DNA of 7,649 nucleotides from JBFKOL01 sp041628815 (GCA_041628815.1 JBFKOL010000203.1:1-7649); one strand, 5' to 3'; positions 1 to 7,503 are shown, counted from the stretch's first letter. Program-made: numbers and translations. Notes: generated by a model from the sequence alone, not told the origin.

Positions 1-1554
1 GAGGGCCTTAGCTCCTTCATGGCGGTCCCTGGTATTGGTGCCTTTCAAGACCTCATCCAGGAAGAAGATGGTAGAAGAATCTTGCCTGATCACGGTCAAT
101 ACCATCTTTAGCCGCAGCAATTCCGCATAGAACGATGACACATTCTCCTGGAGCGCGTCCTGTGTCCGCATGCTCGTGATCACTTTGACATCGGGCAAGG
201 TCAATTCGCGGGCTCCGACACGGGTGCCGCACCTGGCAAGGACGATGTTTATGGCACACGTCCTCAGGTACGTACTCTTACCGCCCATATTTGAGCCGGT
301 AATGATTTGTACCTGGCCACCCAATTTCAGATGAAAATCATTGGGCACTACCTTTTCGCGGTGAACGAGGGGGTGCACCATTTCCTTCCCATCGAGCACT
401 TTTCCTGGTCGATAGTCTGCATAGGTGTAATGCGAATGATTGTAGGCAAAATTAGCCAGGCTGCTGAGCATCTCGATTTCCGCAAGCCGATTCATCCATA
501 GAAGGGCTCTCTCACTGTACCGATTTTTCCACCCTTCCAGTTTGATCGCCCAGTGATGATCCCATAATGTGACCAGATTGAGTAATATACCGAAAGCGTT
601 GTACCGGATATTAAGTTGACTGAGGATGTAGCGGAGTCTACGAATGGTCCTGGTAGCGGGAGCGACGCTGTCGTTAAAGGGCTGGATCAGGTCGGTTAGA
701 TAAACATTATCGAACCTGGCGTTTTGGAGGTGTTGGATCACATCCTCCAGCATCAAGACATACTTTTCCTGGTCGGACAATCGTCCATGCAATTCGTCCA
801 CCCGCTTTCTTGCAAGCAATGCCATCAAGGCTGTTGGCACGAATGCGAGCAAGGCAATGTGCCAGGGAATCAGGGTCAATAACCAGATAAAGGCCACCCA
901 GCATACAAGGGGTATCACAATGAACCACCATGAAAAAGAAAAATGTCGCTCTCCTGATGCGAGCCACCGTCGTAAATACTGGAAATCCACATGCTGCCCA
1001 ATATCGGTTTGTCCAATGGCGAAAAATTGCTGTCGCCATTCGGTATGATGTTCGAGTGCTCGGATGGCCTGGCTGATTTCGCTAAGCTTCTCGTATGGAA
1101 ATCCATTTTTCAAAATGTGGGCAAGGCGTGCGCTGCCATCAAGGGTCACGCACCGGCTGATCAGGGGAAAAATGCCCTGGCTACCAAAAAGGTCAAGGTC
1201 CGATGCATAAGGATGTTTGGGATCATCGAATCGAGTTCCTGCATTGAAAAAATCAAACCGGTAGTCAATTGCGACCAATTCAGCCTCGATCAGCTTCAAC
1301 CTGTTTTCCGTGGTGGCCATTTTTTTACGCAAGACCTGGTGACGTAGGATGAGCACATAAAAGCCGTAAATCCCCAAGTAGGTCAGTACTATACCCAGCC
1401 ACAACGATATTTGGTAGCACAGAATTAGCAATGCAGCGAGCCCAATAAAATAAACCAGCCTCCATACACTGAACCACCTGTCTCTACGCTTTAAATGCTC
1501 AATCTGCAACGAGACCTCGGCCTTCATTTCATGGTATTCTGTCTCCTTCGTCAT
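1..1554 (-). CDS. Membrane-anchored MutS-like ATPase (3' end outside window)
   Basis: Reading down from the ATG at 1554-1552, the frame is open for 518 codons to the window edge, so the C-terminus is missing. The ATPase domain is clear: Walker A TGSNMGGKST at residues 419-428, a conserved SMRTQD segment at 461-466, Walker B FFLDE at 497-501, and the MutS signature GTNTRDR at 505-511. Residues about 112-148 (with DLDLFG at 119-124) match the start of the MutS core/lever domain. The N-terminal mismatch-recognition domain of true MutS is absent. In its place are two hydrophobic hairpins, about residues 28-71 and 208-248, which should put the ATPase in the cytoplasm. Proteins of this architecture, roughly 600 residues, are known in Bacteroidota and are usually annotated as MutS family; their role is not established and mismatch repair should not be assumed. 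The start lies 13 bp after the cyclase stop, so the two are probably co-transcribed. Confidence 0.9.
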   Translation of the reverse strand, partial: MTKETEYHEMKAEVSLQIEHLKRRDRWFSVWRLVYFIGLAALLILCYQISLWLGIVLTYLGIYGFYVLILRHQVLRKKMATTENRLKLIEAELVAIDYRFDFFNAGTRFDDPKHPYASDLDLFGSQGIFPLISRCVTLDGSARLAHILKNGFPYEKLSEISQAIRALEHHTEWRQQFFAIGQTDIGQHVDFQYLRRWLASGERHFSFSWWFIVIPLVCWVAFIWLLTLIPWHIALLAFVPTALMALLARKRVDELHGRLSDQEKYVLMLEDVIQHLQNARFDNVYLTDLIQPFNDSVAPATRTIRRLRYILSQLNIRYNAFGILLNLVTLWDHHWAIKLEGWKNRYSERALLWMNRLAEIEMLSSLANFAYNHSHYTYADYRPGKVLDGKEMVHPLVHREKVVPNDFHLKLGGQVQIITGSNMGGKSTYLRTCAINIVLARCGTRVGARELTLPDVKVITSMRTQDALQENVSSFYAELLRLKMVLTVIRQDSSTIFFLDEVLKGTNTRDRHEGAKAL

Positions 1555-1567
1555 ACTCACCACGGTC

Positions 1568-2329
1568 TTATTCTATGATTGCCACTACACGTGCCGGAGC
1601 AGCTGATGCGCCTTCCAGTTTTAGTGGAAATACACAGACTTTGAATCCATCCAAGGGCAAAGCATCGAGGTTAGCGAGCTGCTCGATATGGCAGTATTCC
1701 TTTCTGCGCCCTACCAGGTGGGCTTCCCAAAATAATTCTGGGTTGCCGGTGGCCTTGGCTTGTTCGATAAGGTAGGGTAGAGGGAGATCCCAGCCCCACT
1801 GATCAATACCCATCACTTTGATGCCCTGGTCGATGAGCCATTCCGTAGCCTCGGCAGACATGCCTGTCCCGTGGGTGAAAAATTTTTTGGTACCCATGTC
1901 GCGGTCGCGCCCGGTTTTTATCAGGATGATCATCCCTTTTTCGAGCGACAACCCATTGGTATCGAGAAATGAGCAAATATCCTCGGTCGTAATAGGGTCG
2001 AAGTCTTCTTTGTGTTTCATATCGATCACGAGACCAGGGCCATAGCACCATTCCAGCGGTATTTCGTCTATGGTCTTTGCCTTTTTTCCCTCACACGTGG
2101 GATGGTAATGCCACGGCGCATCCAGGTGTGTGGTGGAATGGACACCCATTTTTTGAATCACATCGTCTGCCCATCCTTCCCAGTCTTTCGGGAAAAGCTT
2201 GAATGGCAAACCGAAAAGTCTCAACAGCCACTTGGCCCGTCGGTGTGGCTTGTGTTTAATGCGCACCTTCATGAATGAAGGATCGCCTGGATTATAACGG
2301 ATGGGTTTGGAGAGATCGATGAAACGCAA
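1568..2329 (-). CDS. Cyclase family protein (kynurenine formamidase-like)
   Basis: A 253-residue protein of the cyclase/kynurenine formamidase-like family, metal-dependent hydrolases that include arylformamidases. The metal-binding signature is at residues 64-74: H64, H68, D70 and H74 are in place (HSTTHLDAPWH), although the usual glycine of HxGTHxDxPxH is threonine 66. The N-terminus MRFIDLSKPI is typical of the family, and the length is normal. No signal peptide is seen, so it should be cytoplasmic. The start is TTG at 2329-2327: an in-frame TAG lies three codons upstream and the next ATG (codon 20) would remove the conserved N-terminus. No Shine-Dalgarno sequence precedes it. The MutS-like gene begins 13 bp downstream. 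Substrate is unknown: no other tryptophan-catabolism gene is visible, so kynurenine formamidase activity is only one possibility. Confidence 0.9.
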   Translation of the reverse strand: MRFIDLSKPIRYNPGDPSFMKVRIKHKPHRRAKWLLRLFGLPFKLFPKDWEGWADDVIQKMGVHSTTHLDAPWHYHPTCEGKKAKTIDEIPLEWCYGPGLVIDMKHKEDFDPITTEDICSFLDTNGLSLEKGMIILIKTGRDRDMGTKKFFTHGTGMSAEATEWLIDQGIKVMGIDQWGWDLPLPYLIEQAKATGNPELFWEAHLVGRRKEYCHIEQLANLDALPLDGFKVCVFPLKLEGASAAPARVVAIIE

Positions 2330-2340
2330 GAGGATCTAGA

Positions 2341-2367
2341 TTAAGTGGATTAAGAAGTTTAAGTAGT
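2341..2367. repeat. Degenerate 9-bp direct repeat, three copies
   Basis: Three consecutive nonamers, TTAAGTGGA, TTAAGAAGT and TTAAGTAGT, share TTAAG at positions 1-5 and G at position 8. They lie 11 bp upstream of the TTG start of the cyclase gene, within its likely leader or promoter. A second copy of the element, with the identical nonamer TTAAGTAGT, lies at 7504-7521 upstream of the amidohydrolase gene. The function is unknown. The remaining intergenic DNA to 2555 shows no convincing promoter, terminator or small gene. Confidence 0.5.
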
Positions 2368-2555
2368 ATTGATTATTCTATCGTGTACTTCCATGCCTCG
2401 GGTTAACGAAAAAATTATTGGGAGGATGAATTTGATTTCTATTTATAAGTCTACTTAGGTCGCATCCTAGCCGCTAATTTCGATTGAATCATTGGGAGGG
2501 TGCTGGGTTCTGATTATTTGGTGATGATTTCAGATTCACAGTTTCTTTTCTACAC

Positions 2556-5096
2556 TCAGCGGGTGACTTTCCGCACAAGGCTCGATTGGCTGGACAGGCC
2601 ACCTGGTGTAAAAGCCTTCAATTTAATCACCTCCGTTTCGGTGCTCAAAGGTTCTGTATACAGGGTGGAGCTTGAATCTGGTTCGCTACCATCCGTTGTG
2701 TAGCGTATATCCAGACCCGGAAACCTCGTATTGGCTACGAGCATTCCATTTTCCACCTTGGCACCAGGAGGTGGAATGCGCATGTAGGTACCAATTTTTG
2801 TCTTTTCAACCCTCGGAATCATGCGCTGACCAATACCGTTGCAAAAGCGATTCCAGGCATCTTCGAAAAGTAAATCGGCGCGACGCTGGTCGGCCACAAG
2901 AGCCCAGGCTGGCTCTGGAGACCATGCTTTTTCTGCAAAGGCCACGATTTTTGGGAAGGCCATATAATAAAGATCTTTTTCTGTTTTAAGGGTCTCCGTC
3001 CATATCTGGCTTTGGATACCGGCAAAATTTAGTCTCCCTGAAGTTGTCAATTGCTCCCTCGATTTGAGATACTCAGCGGTTAGAGGTCTCCCATTAACGT
3101 CAGTTGTTGACCTCTTGTAAATATTCAAAGGTTCGGTTTCGTAGATCATTTTGGTATCCGAATATCCGGACCAACTCAGACCTTTTTCCATTACGCCACG
3201 ATCATACGCCATGTCAAAGTAGTAGGCAGCAGAATTACACATAATTACCTCAAAACCCTGATTGGCAAGCTTGTAGGTCATATCATCTCTTCCCCAGCCG
3301 AGGACGGCATTCCAGACATAGGGGATGACATCCTGCCCAACAAGATCCTCATTGATTTCGATACCCTCATGACCTGCTTCGGTGTGAAGCAACACGATCT
3401 CTTCCCATCCTGCCACTTCGATGGATCTTGCATCGAGATAAGACTTGATTTTCATGAAGAACTCAGCAGGCAGGTCGCCTGAGGCATTTACGGTATTTGA
3501 TTTGGAGAGATAAGCATCGCATACTGGTGACCTTTGCCATGCCCCGTAAGGAATCTCATCTCCCCCGGTATGAATCCTTTTCAAGGGCAAACCAGCCTGA
3601 TCATATAGTTGCTCCAATGTTTCGATGACCTTGATCACAAATTTTTCTGCGCCCGGAAGACAAACGCAGATCACGTTGTCACTGTAATGCTGTGCACTGG
3701 AGTATACCGATTGGTCCTCAAAATCCGAAAGGAGGTATTCTATGGCCTCTGCTTCCTTACCAGCCTTCATCAGTCGGTGGTACCTGGACTCCATGGCTTT
3801 GATGGCGGCCCTTGCATGACCTGGGAACCCGATTTCGGGAATGACTTCGATGTGTCTTTGCTTGGCATAATTCAGAATATCGATAAATTCATTTGTCGTA
3901 TAAAAACCACTACCGGGTGATAAATCAGGATCCGGTCCTGAACCATAGGCAGGGAAGAGGCGGTCATCCTCATCAGTCGTGTAACCCCTTCTTGCACCCA
4001 CTTCTGTTAACTCGGGTAGACCCGGTATTTCGAGCCGCCATCCTTCATCGTCAGTGAGGTGAAAATGAAACTTGTTGAGTTTGTACTTTGACATTAGGTC
4101 AAGGTATTCTTTCACTTCTTCGACCGGGAAAAAATTTCGCGCTACATCGAGATGACATCCACGGTATCCAAAACGGGGTTGGTCGATTATCTCCTGGCAG
4201 CGGACAATGTTTCTTCCCTCGCTATTTGACTCTATAAGTTGTAGTAAAGATTGAATGCCATAAAAAATTCCAGAAGCTGTTGGAGCTTCAATATCGATGC
4301 CTTCAGTTGAAATGCGAAGATGGTACTGACCTTCCACTGCGTCTTCATCACCTGGAGTGAGTGATAATTGAATTTCCATTGCATCGGCTTCATTTTTCGA
4401 TTCGATCCCGAAATCGTCCAGCAAGGCGGATTGCAATACTGTGGCTTCAAATTCGAGATCCGGAGTGTAAGACAATGTTACCGATCCCAATCCCAATGCG
4501 GGTTCTTTGGAATATTGTTGCTTTACAGGGCTGGGAAAAACCGTTTGTACTTCCGCGGCAGGAAGTATTGCCAACTGCTCATTGGATATATAATGACTCA
4601 TTGCGTCAGCAGGTTGTAGTGCCTGGAGAGTTTTGTTGTCGAAACCTTTAATAACGACATTGTTCAAAGGTTTGGCCACGCCTTGGTATACCAGGAAAAA
4701 TCCATCAGGGGCAAAACTTATTCTGGGCACCACGAAATTGAGACGGTAACGGAAAGTGTGGGATGCACCTCTGGAAATTCCCATAAAAAGATCCGTGGGG
4801 GACAGGACAAAGTAGTCGCCGGTGATGTGCCTAATGTTGAACTCAGGAGAGAGACTGCCATCCTGAGCATATCCCTCCATTTGGTTGTAGTGCAGTTCCC
4901 AGTCACCGGCGCCTAGGTCAAAAGATTCGCTGTTGATAATCGTCAGAGACACCTCCGAATAGGCCGGTGCAGCAAGGTTTATGCTTTCCAGTTCCCATTC
5001 GATATCTACCTGGTACGTCTTCTTTTCACCGCCTCCGGAATTTGTATCACAACTTGATAAATATAAACAGAGCATTGCTATCAATATGTACCTCAT
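2556..5096 (-). CDS. GH20 beta-N-acetylhexosaminidase (chitobiase-like) lipoprotein
   Basis: An 846-residue glycoside hydrolase family 20 enzyme, predicted to release terminal N-acetylhexosamine residues from chitin oligosaccharides or related glycans by substrate-assisted catalysis. Order of parts: lipoprotein signal peptide with lipobox LSSC, lipidated Cys16; chitobiase N-terminal carbohydrate-binding-type domain, about 28-140; GH20b alpha/beta domain, about 165-305; catalytic barrel, about 309-725; chitobiase C-terminal beta domain, about 770-846. The catalytic Asp-Glu pair is D513-E514 in HTGGDE. Other family landmarks are HLTDDEGWR (346-354), PGHARA (425-430), W564, W595, and W699 with E701. 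The usual PEIDMP motif reads PEIGFP (G423). Overall length and domain set match Serratia-type chitobiases. The ATG at 5096 lies 13 bp after the RidA-like stop, with AT-rich sequence and no Shine-Dalgarno; co-transcription with that gene is likely. Envelope location follows from the lipobox; surface exposure is not shown. Confidence 0.96.
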   Translation of the reverse strand: MRYILIAMLCLYLSSCDTNSGGGEKKTYQVDIEWELESINLAAPAYSEVSLTIINSESFDLGAGDWELHYNQMEGYAQDGSLSPEFNIRHITGDYFVLSPTDLFMGISRGASHTFRYRLNFVVPRISFAPDGFFLVYQGVAKPLNNVVIKGFDNKTLQALQPADAMSHYISNEQLAILPAAEVQTVFPSPVKQQYSKEPALGLGSVTLSYTPDLEFEATVLQSALLDDFGIESKNEADAMEIQLSLTPGDEDAVEGQYHLRISTEGIDIEAPTASGIFYGIQSLLQLIESNSEGRNIVRCQEIIDQPRFGYRGCHLDVARNFFPVEEVKEYLDLMSKYKLNKFHFHLTDDEGWRLEIPGLPELTEVGARRGYTTDEDDRLFPAYGSGPDPDLSPGSGFYTTNEFIDILNYAKQRHIEVIPEIGFPGHARAAIKAMESRYHRLMKAGKEAEAIEYLLSDFEDQSVYSSAQHYSDNVICVCLPGAEKFVIKVIETLEQLYDQAGLPLKRIHTGGDEIPYGAWQRSPVCDAYLSKSNTVNASGDLPAEFFMKIKSYLDARSIEVAGWEEIVLLHTEAGHEGIEINEDLVGQDVIPYVWNAVLGWGRDDMTYKLANQGFEVIMCNSAAYYFDMAYDRGVMEKGLSWSGYSDTKMIYETEPLNIYKRSTTDVNGRPLTAEYLKSREQLTTSGRLNFAGIQSQIWTETLKTEKDLYYMAFPKIVAFAEKAWSPEPAWALVADQRRADLLFEDAWNRFCNGIGQRMIPRVEKTKIGTYMRIPPPGAKVENGMLVANTRFPGLDIRYTTDGSEPDSSSTLYTEPLSTETEVIKLKAFTPGGLSSQSSLVRKVTR

Positions 5097-5109
5097 GGGT
5101 ATTGTCTCA

Positions 5110-5670
5110 TTAATAGATTTCGACCATCAATTCTATTTCAACCGCGATATTCCTGGGAAGAGATCCCATTCCCACCGCGGCTCTTGCATGCTTCCCTTTC
5201 TCACCAAAAACTTCTACCATCAGATCAGAAAAACCATTGATTACTTCGGGATGATTGGTAAAATCGGGAGTCGCATTCACCATTCCGGTTACTTTTAACA
5301 ACTGTTTGACCTTGTTCAGATCACCAAGATATGCCTGTAATACGGCTAACTGGGCAATGCCCGTCAGGCGTGCAGCTTCGTAGCCTTCTTCTACGGTAAG
5401 GTCTTGTCCCACTTTACCAGTTATATAACCGCCCTGTGGCAAGCTGGGACCTTTGCCGGCGAGGTAAAGAATATTTCCAGCTTGACGAATGTTGACATAG
5501 TTAGCTACCGGATCCGACGGATCAGGCAATACGATATCCAATGAACTGAGTTTCGTTACATAGTCAACATCAGGAATTGACGAAGCTGTACTTTCACGGC
5601 TGCCTTGTTGACAGCAAGTTAGGCTAAGACTTAATAGTAAGATGCTAAGTAGACGAAAGGAAGACTGCAT
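5110..5670 (-). CDS. RidA/YjgF/UK114-family lipoprotein
   Basis: A 186-residue protein (from the ATG at 5670) of the RidA/YjgF/UK114 fold, resembling the YER057c/UK114-like_1 subgroup. Family features are LYLAGKGP (about 68-75), TGKVGQDLTVEEGYEAARLT (84-103), VIN followed by GFSDLMVEVFG (about 143-156), HARAAVG (161-167) and LPRNIAVEIE (171-180). R163 aligns with the arginine that binds the substrate carboxylate in RidA imine deaminases. The N-terminus is a lipoprotein signal: a short n-region with one Arg, a Leu/Ser-rich core, and LTCC with Cys20 the likelier lipidated residue. This is unusual because canonical RidA is cytosolic. A GTG at 5700-5698 would add ten residues before the signal and is less likely. 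The GH20 gene follows after 13 bp. Enzyme activity of this exported form is not established. Confidence 0.92.
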   Translation of the reverse strand: MQSSFRLLSILLLSLSLTCCQQGSRESTASSIPDVDYVTKLSSLDIVLPDPSDPVANYVNIRQAGNILYLAGKGPSLPQGGYITGKVGQDLTVEEGYEAARLTGIAQLAVLQAYLGDLNKVKQLLKVTGMVNATPDFTNHPEVINGFSDLMVEVFGEKGKHARAAVGMGSLPRNIAVEIELMVEIY

Positions 5671-5725
5671 GATCGAGTTTTTGCGAAAGTACGTAATCAC
5701 GAGATTCTTATAAAACTATTGAAGG

Positions 5726-5733
5726 CAAACCTA
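5726..5733 (-). promoter_or_regulatory. Possible -7 promoter element for the ridA-like/GH20 pair
   Basis: On the minus strand the sequence TAGGTTTG matches the Bacteroidota -7 consensus TAnnTTTG exactly. It lies about 55 bp upstream of the ATG at 5670, within the short divergent region shared with the DUF6702 gene. No good -33 TTTG is found at the usual spacing, so support rests on this single element. Confidence 0.35.
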
Positions 5734-5738
5734 AAGGA
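5733..5738 (+). promoter_or_regulatory. Possible ribosome binding site (AAAGGA) for the DUF6702 gene
   Basis: AAAGGA lies 9 bp before GTG 5748, 12 bp before ATG 5751 and 15 bp before ATG 5754. It is the only purine-rich Shine-Dalgarno-like match near a start in this window, and it leaves the choice among these three adjacent start codons open. It overlaps by one base the reverse-strand TAnnTTTG match. Confidence 0.4.
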
Positions 5739-5750
5739 CCGTAACTTGTG

Positions 5751-6212
5751 ATGATGATAAAGACAATGGTGTTATGTATATGGACCGTCCTATCCATGAG
5801 CAATGAAGAGCATGCCATTTATGTTTCCGTCATTGAAGCGGATATCGTCGAAGACAGGGTAGAAGTTGAAATCAAGGTGTTTGAAGACGACCTTAGAGAT
5901 GCCTTGCGACCTACGTCCGATAGTTTGACCGTGGAAGAAAACCTGGTTTATTATTTTAACAAACACCTGACAATAGGCGGCAATCAAGGTCAGGCATCGT
6001 TGATAGATCACTACCAGGAGGGTGAAAGCTATCGCATTTTAATGAACTACAACTTAAACGAGGGTACGAACAAGATTGAAGTAAGCGCTTCATATTTCAT
6101 GGAGTTGTTCCCCACCCAGCAAAACATATTAAAGGTATCGTTGCGAGAACACAAGGCTTATCACATCTTCAAGGCACCAGGAGATAAATATGTATTCAAT
6201 TTTGCCCGCTAA
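5751..6212 (+). CDS. DUF6702-like secreted protein
   Basis: A protein of about 153 residues resembling the DUF6702 family, Bacteroidota proteins of unknown function. The match rests on two segments: EHAIYVSVIEADI near residues 20-32, which corresponds to the family's HPxYVSVTEI-type start of the mature protein, and EIKVFEDDLRDAL at about 40-52, which corresponds to its KIFTDDLE-type motif. The first 17-18 residues form a short hydrophobic signal peptide with a single Lys, so export across the inner membrane is likely. No lipobox is seen. The rest is predicted to be mainly beta-strand with acidic stretches. Starts GTG 5748, ATG 5751 and ATG 5754 are all possible. It is the only plus-strand gene, divergent from the RidA-like gene, and its stop lies 17 bp inside the 3' end of the convergent amidohydrolase gene. 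Confidence 0.8.
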   Translation: MMIKTMVLCIWTVLSMSNEEHAIYVSVIEADIVEDRVEVEIKVFEDDLRDALRPTSDSLTVEENLVYYFNKHLTIGGNQGQASLIDHYQEGESYRILMNYNLNEGTNKIEVSASYFMELFPTQQNILKVSLREHKAYHIFKAPGDKYVFNFAR

Positions 6213-7479
6213 AAAGATCCATCAGCGTGGCCGCATTGACCTGGATGCCTGTAATCAATGATTTTTCCGGTGCAGGATAGTAATATGGAGAATGCAGTCC
6301 TGGCAGATCTTTTTGCCCGAGTCTTTCGTCTGGAACGGTTCCGAGCCAGTATAGGACGGTTGGTACGTCATGCACTGTGCTTCCATATCTGGAGAAGTCC
6401 TCACCGACCATTTGTGGTTCTGCGTAGACTACATTTTGATCACCTATGGCTACAGATGCTGCTTTGCTAATTCTTGCTGTAAGCAACTCATCGTTGAAAT
6501 TGGGAGGCGTGCGGCTTTCTGGTATCTTGACGACTGGCATCAGATCTTCAGGTAGCCCGGCGGCAATAGCTGCTCCTCTGGCAACTTCACGAATCCGGCG
6601 ATGCACAAGGCTACGCACTTCATCCGTAAAGGTGCGAACGGTAAGTTGGAGATGTACTTCATCCGGTATGATGTTGTGTTTTGTGCCTCCTTTTATGGCG
6701 CCGACGGTGATTACGGCATCGTCAATAGGTTTCAAGTTTCTACTCACGATGGTCTGCAGGTCCATGACGATCATACTGGCGAGTACCACAGGGTCTATGG
6801 ACATGTGTGGAGAAGCTCCATGAGCCCCTATTCCCTTTACATATATATCGATGCTTTCAGCACTGGCCATAGTGTAGCCATCGCTTATTCCGATTTTTCC
6901 TGCCGGTATGGTGGGATTGCAATGCAGTCCAATACCATAATCGGGGACGCCAAAGCGTTCATACAACCCTGCATCCAGCATCATTTTGGCACCTGCACCT
7001 ATTTCCTCTGCCGGCTGACCGATCAGCATGAGGGTTCCCTTCCACGATCCCTGGTTTTCTGCCATATACCGGGCAGTCCCCAGCCATGTGGTCATGTGCA
7101 TATCGTGACCACAAGAATGCATGGTGCCGGTTTTGGCGCCATTGTAATCAATTTCCACGTTGCTGGCATATCCCAACCCTGTCTTTTCATACATCGGTAA
7201 GGCATCCATGTCGGTACGATAAAGTACAAGGGGCCCTTCGCCATTCTTCAATATGCCTACAATCCCGTGACCCCCGAATTGTTCGGTGACCTCGTAACCC
7301 ACTTTCCTCAGTTCTGCTGCAAGTAGTTGTGCAGTGGCTTCTTCTTCCAGAGAAATTTCGGGATTCTGGTGAATATGTTTATAAATATTGACCAGGTAGT
7401 CGATGTCATTAGGATTGTAATACGGTTCGTTCGGATGGCTCCATAGCACAAGGATTAACCAGGGAAGAAGATGGGTCAT
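6196..7479 (-). CDS. M20-family metallo-amidohydrolase
   Basis: A 427-residue M20D-type amidohydrolase, the group that includes hippurate hydrolase, indole-acetyl-amino-acid hydrolases and N-acyl-L-amino-acid amidohydrolases. Expected di-metal ligands are visible: C123 and H125 in HSCGHDMH (121-128), E158/E159 in GQPAEE, H186 in GLHCNP, and H396 in GLHSPYY. The lid/dimerisation domain starts near residue 208 and contains GIGAHGASPH (216-225); GGTKHNIIPD (264-273) is also conserved. It should cleave the amide bond of an N-acylated amino compound, but the substrate cannot be read from the sequence. The first 13 residues are hydrophobic (LLPWLILVLW) but lack a positively charged n-region, so export is possible but uncertain. 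The ATG at 7479 is the only sensible start; an in-frame TAA lies 12 codons upstream and no Shine-Dalgarno sequence is present. Confidence 0.95.
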   Translation of the reverse strand: MTHLLPWLILVLWSHPNEPYYNPNDIDYLVNIYKHIHQNPEISLEEEATAQLLAAELRKVGYEVTEQFGGHGIVGILKNGEGPLVLYRTDMDALPMYEKTGLGYASNVEIDYNGAKTGTMHSCGHDMHMTTWLGTARYMAENQGSWKGTLMLIGQPAEEIGAGAKMMLDAGLYERFGVPDYGIGLHCNPTIPAGKIGISDGYTMASAESIDIYVKGIGAHGASPHMSIDPVVLASMIVMDLQTIVSRNLKPIDDAVITVGAIKGGTKHNIIPDEVHLQLTVRTFTDEVRSLVHRRIREVARGAAIAAGLPEDLMPVVKIPESRTPPNFNDELLTARISKAASVAIGDQNVVYAEPQMVGEDFSRYGSTVHDVPTVLYWLGTVPDERLGQKDLPGLHSPYYYPAPEKSLITGIQVNAATLMDLFSGQN

Positions 7480-7503
7480 GGTTCTAATTTTTATATTACG
7501 AAT

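Noticed and set aside
991..1347. A 118-codon plus-strand open frame opposite the MutS-like gene
   Set aside because: Antisense to the conserved MutS core region, with no domain or start signal of its own.
2454..2470. A short inverted repeat (TAGG...CCTA) between the GH20 and cyclase genes, considered as a terminator
   Set aside because: The stem is only four base pairs and no T-run follows on either strand.
2417..2502. Two near-identical copies of ATTGGGAGG(A/G)TG (2417-2428 and 2491-2502), each resembling a ribosome binding site followed by a start
   Set aside because: The first leads to only ten codons and the second to a frame antisense to the GH20 3' end. Two 12-mers in 226 bp are too little evidence for an element.
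3609..3920. A 103-codon plus-strand open frame opposite the GH20 gene
   Set aside because: Antisense to the catalytic barrel coding region; no motif and no start context.
6601..7200. A 199-codon plus-strand open frame opposite the amidohydrolase gene
   Set aside because: It lies wholly antisense to a gene with clear family motifs, shows no recognisable domain, and has low-complexity His/Ser/Cys composition typical of a shadow frame.
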